Shown here in pieces: positions 5,672 through 5,927 of a stretch of 5,927 bases of DNA; positions within the stretch are counted from its first letter, which is position 1; each line of letters opens with the position of its first letter. The position numbers were made by a program, and so were the translations under genes. Under the pieces are notes generated by a model. The model did not search any database, was not told the origin of the DNA, and saw nothing but the letters and a program-made list of their open reading frames with translations. Source of the DNA: Flavobacteriales bacterium. Its GTDB lineage: Bacteria > Bacteroidota > Bacteroidia > Flavobacteriales > PHOS-HE28. The DNA is taken from the NCBI GenBank assembly GCA_008016945.1, contig SSGN01000127.1, positions 1 to 5,927 of the forward strand, written 5' to 3'.

Positions 5672-5927
5672 CTACCCATGGCCCTTCTTCCGCTCCCGCA
5701 GAACCGACTTGATCCGCTTCACCTTCGCTGGGTCCTTACCGGTCTCCACATAGCGGGCGGCTATGGTGTTGCAACCGCTGCACGTGCCTTGAAGGGCGAT
5801 GTCGAACAGGTCGTTCACCATCACCCGGTAGTTGATCAAACGGCGGTTGGGTGAACCTGCCCCGGCCTCCGAGCCGGGGTGACAGGTGCCGCAGAAGAAG
5901 TTGTGCTCCAGCGTGTGTAGCCAGTCC
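5672..5927 (-). CDS. Unrecognised CxxCH/CxxC protein, C-terminal end (5' part outside window)
   Basis: The - strand frame is open from the window edge (first whole codon at 5926) to TAG at 5672-5674, giving the last 84 residues. Visible near the start is HNFFCGTCHPG, a CxxCH motif that could bind a c-type heme or be half of a metal site. Thirty-three residues later comes GTCSGCNTIAARY, a CxxC without the heme histidine. Two CxxC pairs this far apart fit either a zinc-ribbon-like Cys4 site or a heme motif plus a disulfide. The C-terminal ~25 residues are basic (KDPAKVKRIKSVLRERKKGHG). No signal peptide or membrane segment can be judged because the N-terminus is missing. Coding is supported by the uninterrupted frame, the sensible residue composition and the tight spacing to the next gene cluster. 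I do not recognise the family; it was too far from a start codon to be a complete ORF here. Confidence 0.65.
   Translation of the reverse strand, partial: DWLHTLEHNFFCGTCHPGSEAGAGSPNRRLINYRVMVNDLFDIALQGTCSGCNTIAARYVETGKDPAKVKRIKSVLRERKKGHG
5860..5879. other. Perfect GC hairpin inside the partial CxxCH gene
   Basis: CCCCGGC (5860-5866) and GCCGGGG (5873-5879) form a perfect 7-bp stem with a 6-base loop, extendable by one G-T pair. It lies within coding sequence for a Gly/Ala/Ser linker between the two cysteine motifs, so it may simply reflect GC-rich codon use. Confidence 0.4.

Noticed and set aside
5647..5679. Longer antitoxin start at ATG 5679
   Set aside because: It overlaps the end of the upstream CxxCH gene and lies upstream of the TAnnTTTG box at 5651-5658, which would then fall inside the coding sequence.

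Overview
The window looks like a GC-rich member of the Bacteroidota. The evidence is the gene order ileS - DksA/TraR-like gene - lspA, a Bacteroidota-type insertion in LspA, two matches to the Bacteroidota sigma-factor -7 box (TAnnTTTG), and the lack of clear Shine-Dalgarno sequences before the starts. The assignment is inference from sequence; the genus is not identifiable by eye.

Left part (1-2464, + strand): the 3' end of isoleucyl-tRNA synthetase, then a DksA/TraR-like protein whose fold is preceded by a ~160-residue Lys/Ala/Pro tail resembling histone H1 tails, then lipoprotein signal peptidase LspA. This is a housekeeping cluster. A TAnnTTTG box directly after the ileS stop suggests the second gene also has its own promoter.

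Middle (2465-3520): a short convergent gap with a 7-bp hairpin that may serve as a shared terminator, then asd (aspartate-semialdehyde dehydrogenase) on the - strand.

Right part (3521-5927, all - strand): reading in transcription order, the end of an unrecognised protein with CxxCH and CxxC motifs, a TAnnTTTG box, a very small basic ORF that overlaps a PIN-domain gene by 11 bases (likely a VapBC-like toxin-antitoxin pair), and then hsdM of a type I restriction-modification system only 21 bases after the PIN stop. No hsdS or hsdR follows hsdM; the next gene is asd. The accessory part is therefore a compact antitoxin-toxin-methyltransferase cluster abutting a housekeeping gene.

The points most worth a second look are the PIN protein, which lacks an acidic residue expected in the PIN active site; the solitary hsdM behind a toxin-antitoxin pair; and the H1-like tail joined to a DksA fold that has lost three of its four zinc ligands. 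No RNA genes, CRISPR arrays, insertion sequences or att sites were seen.
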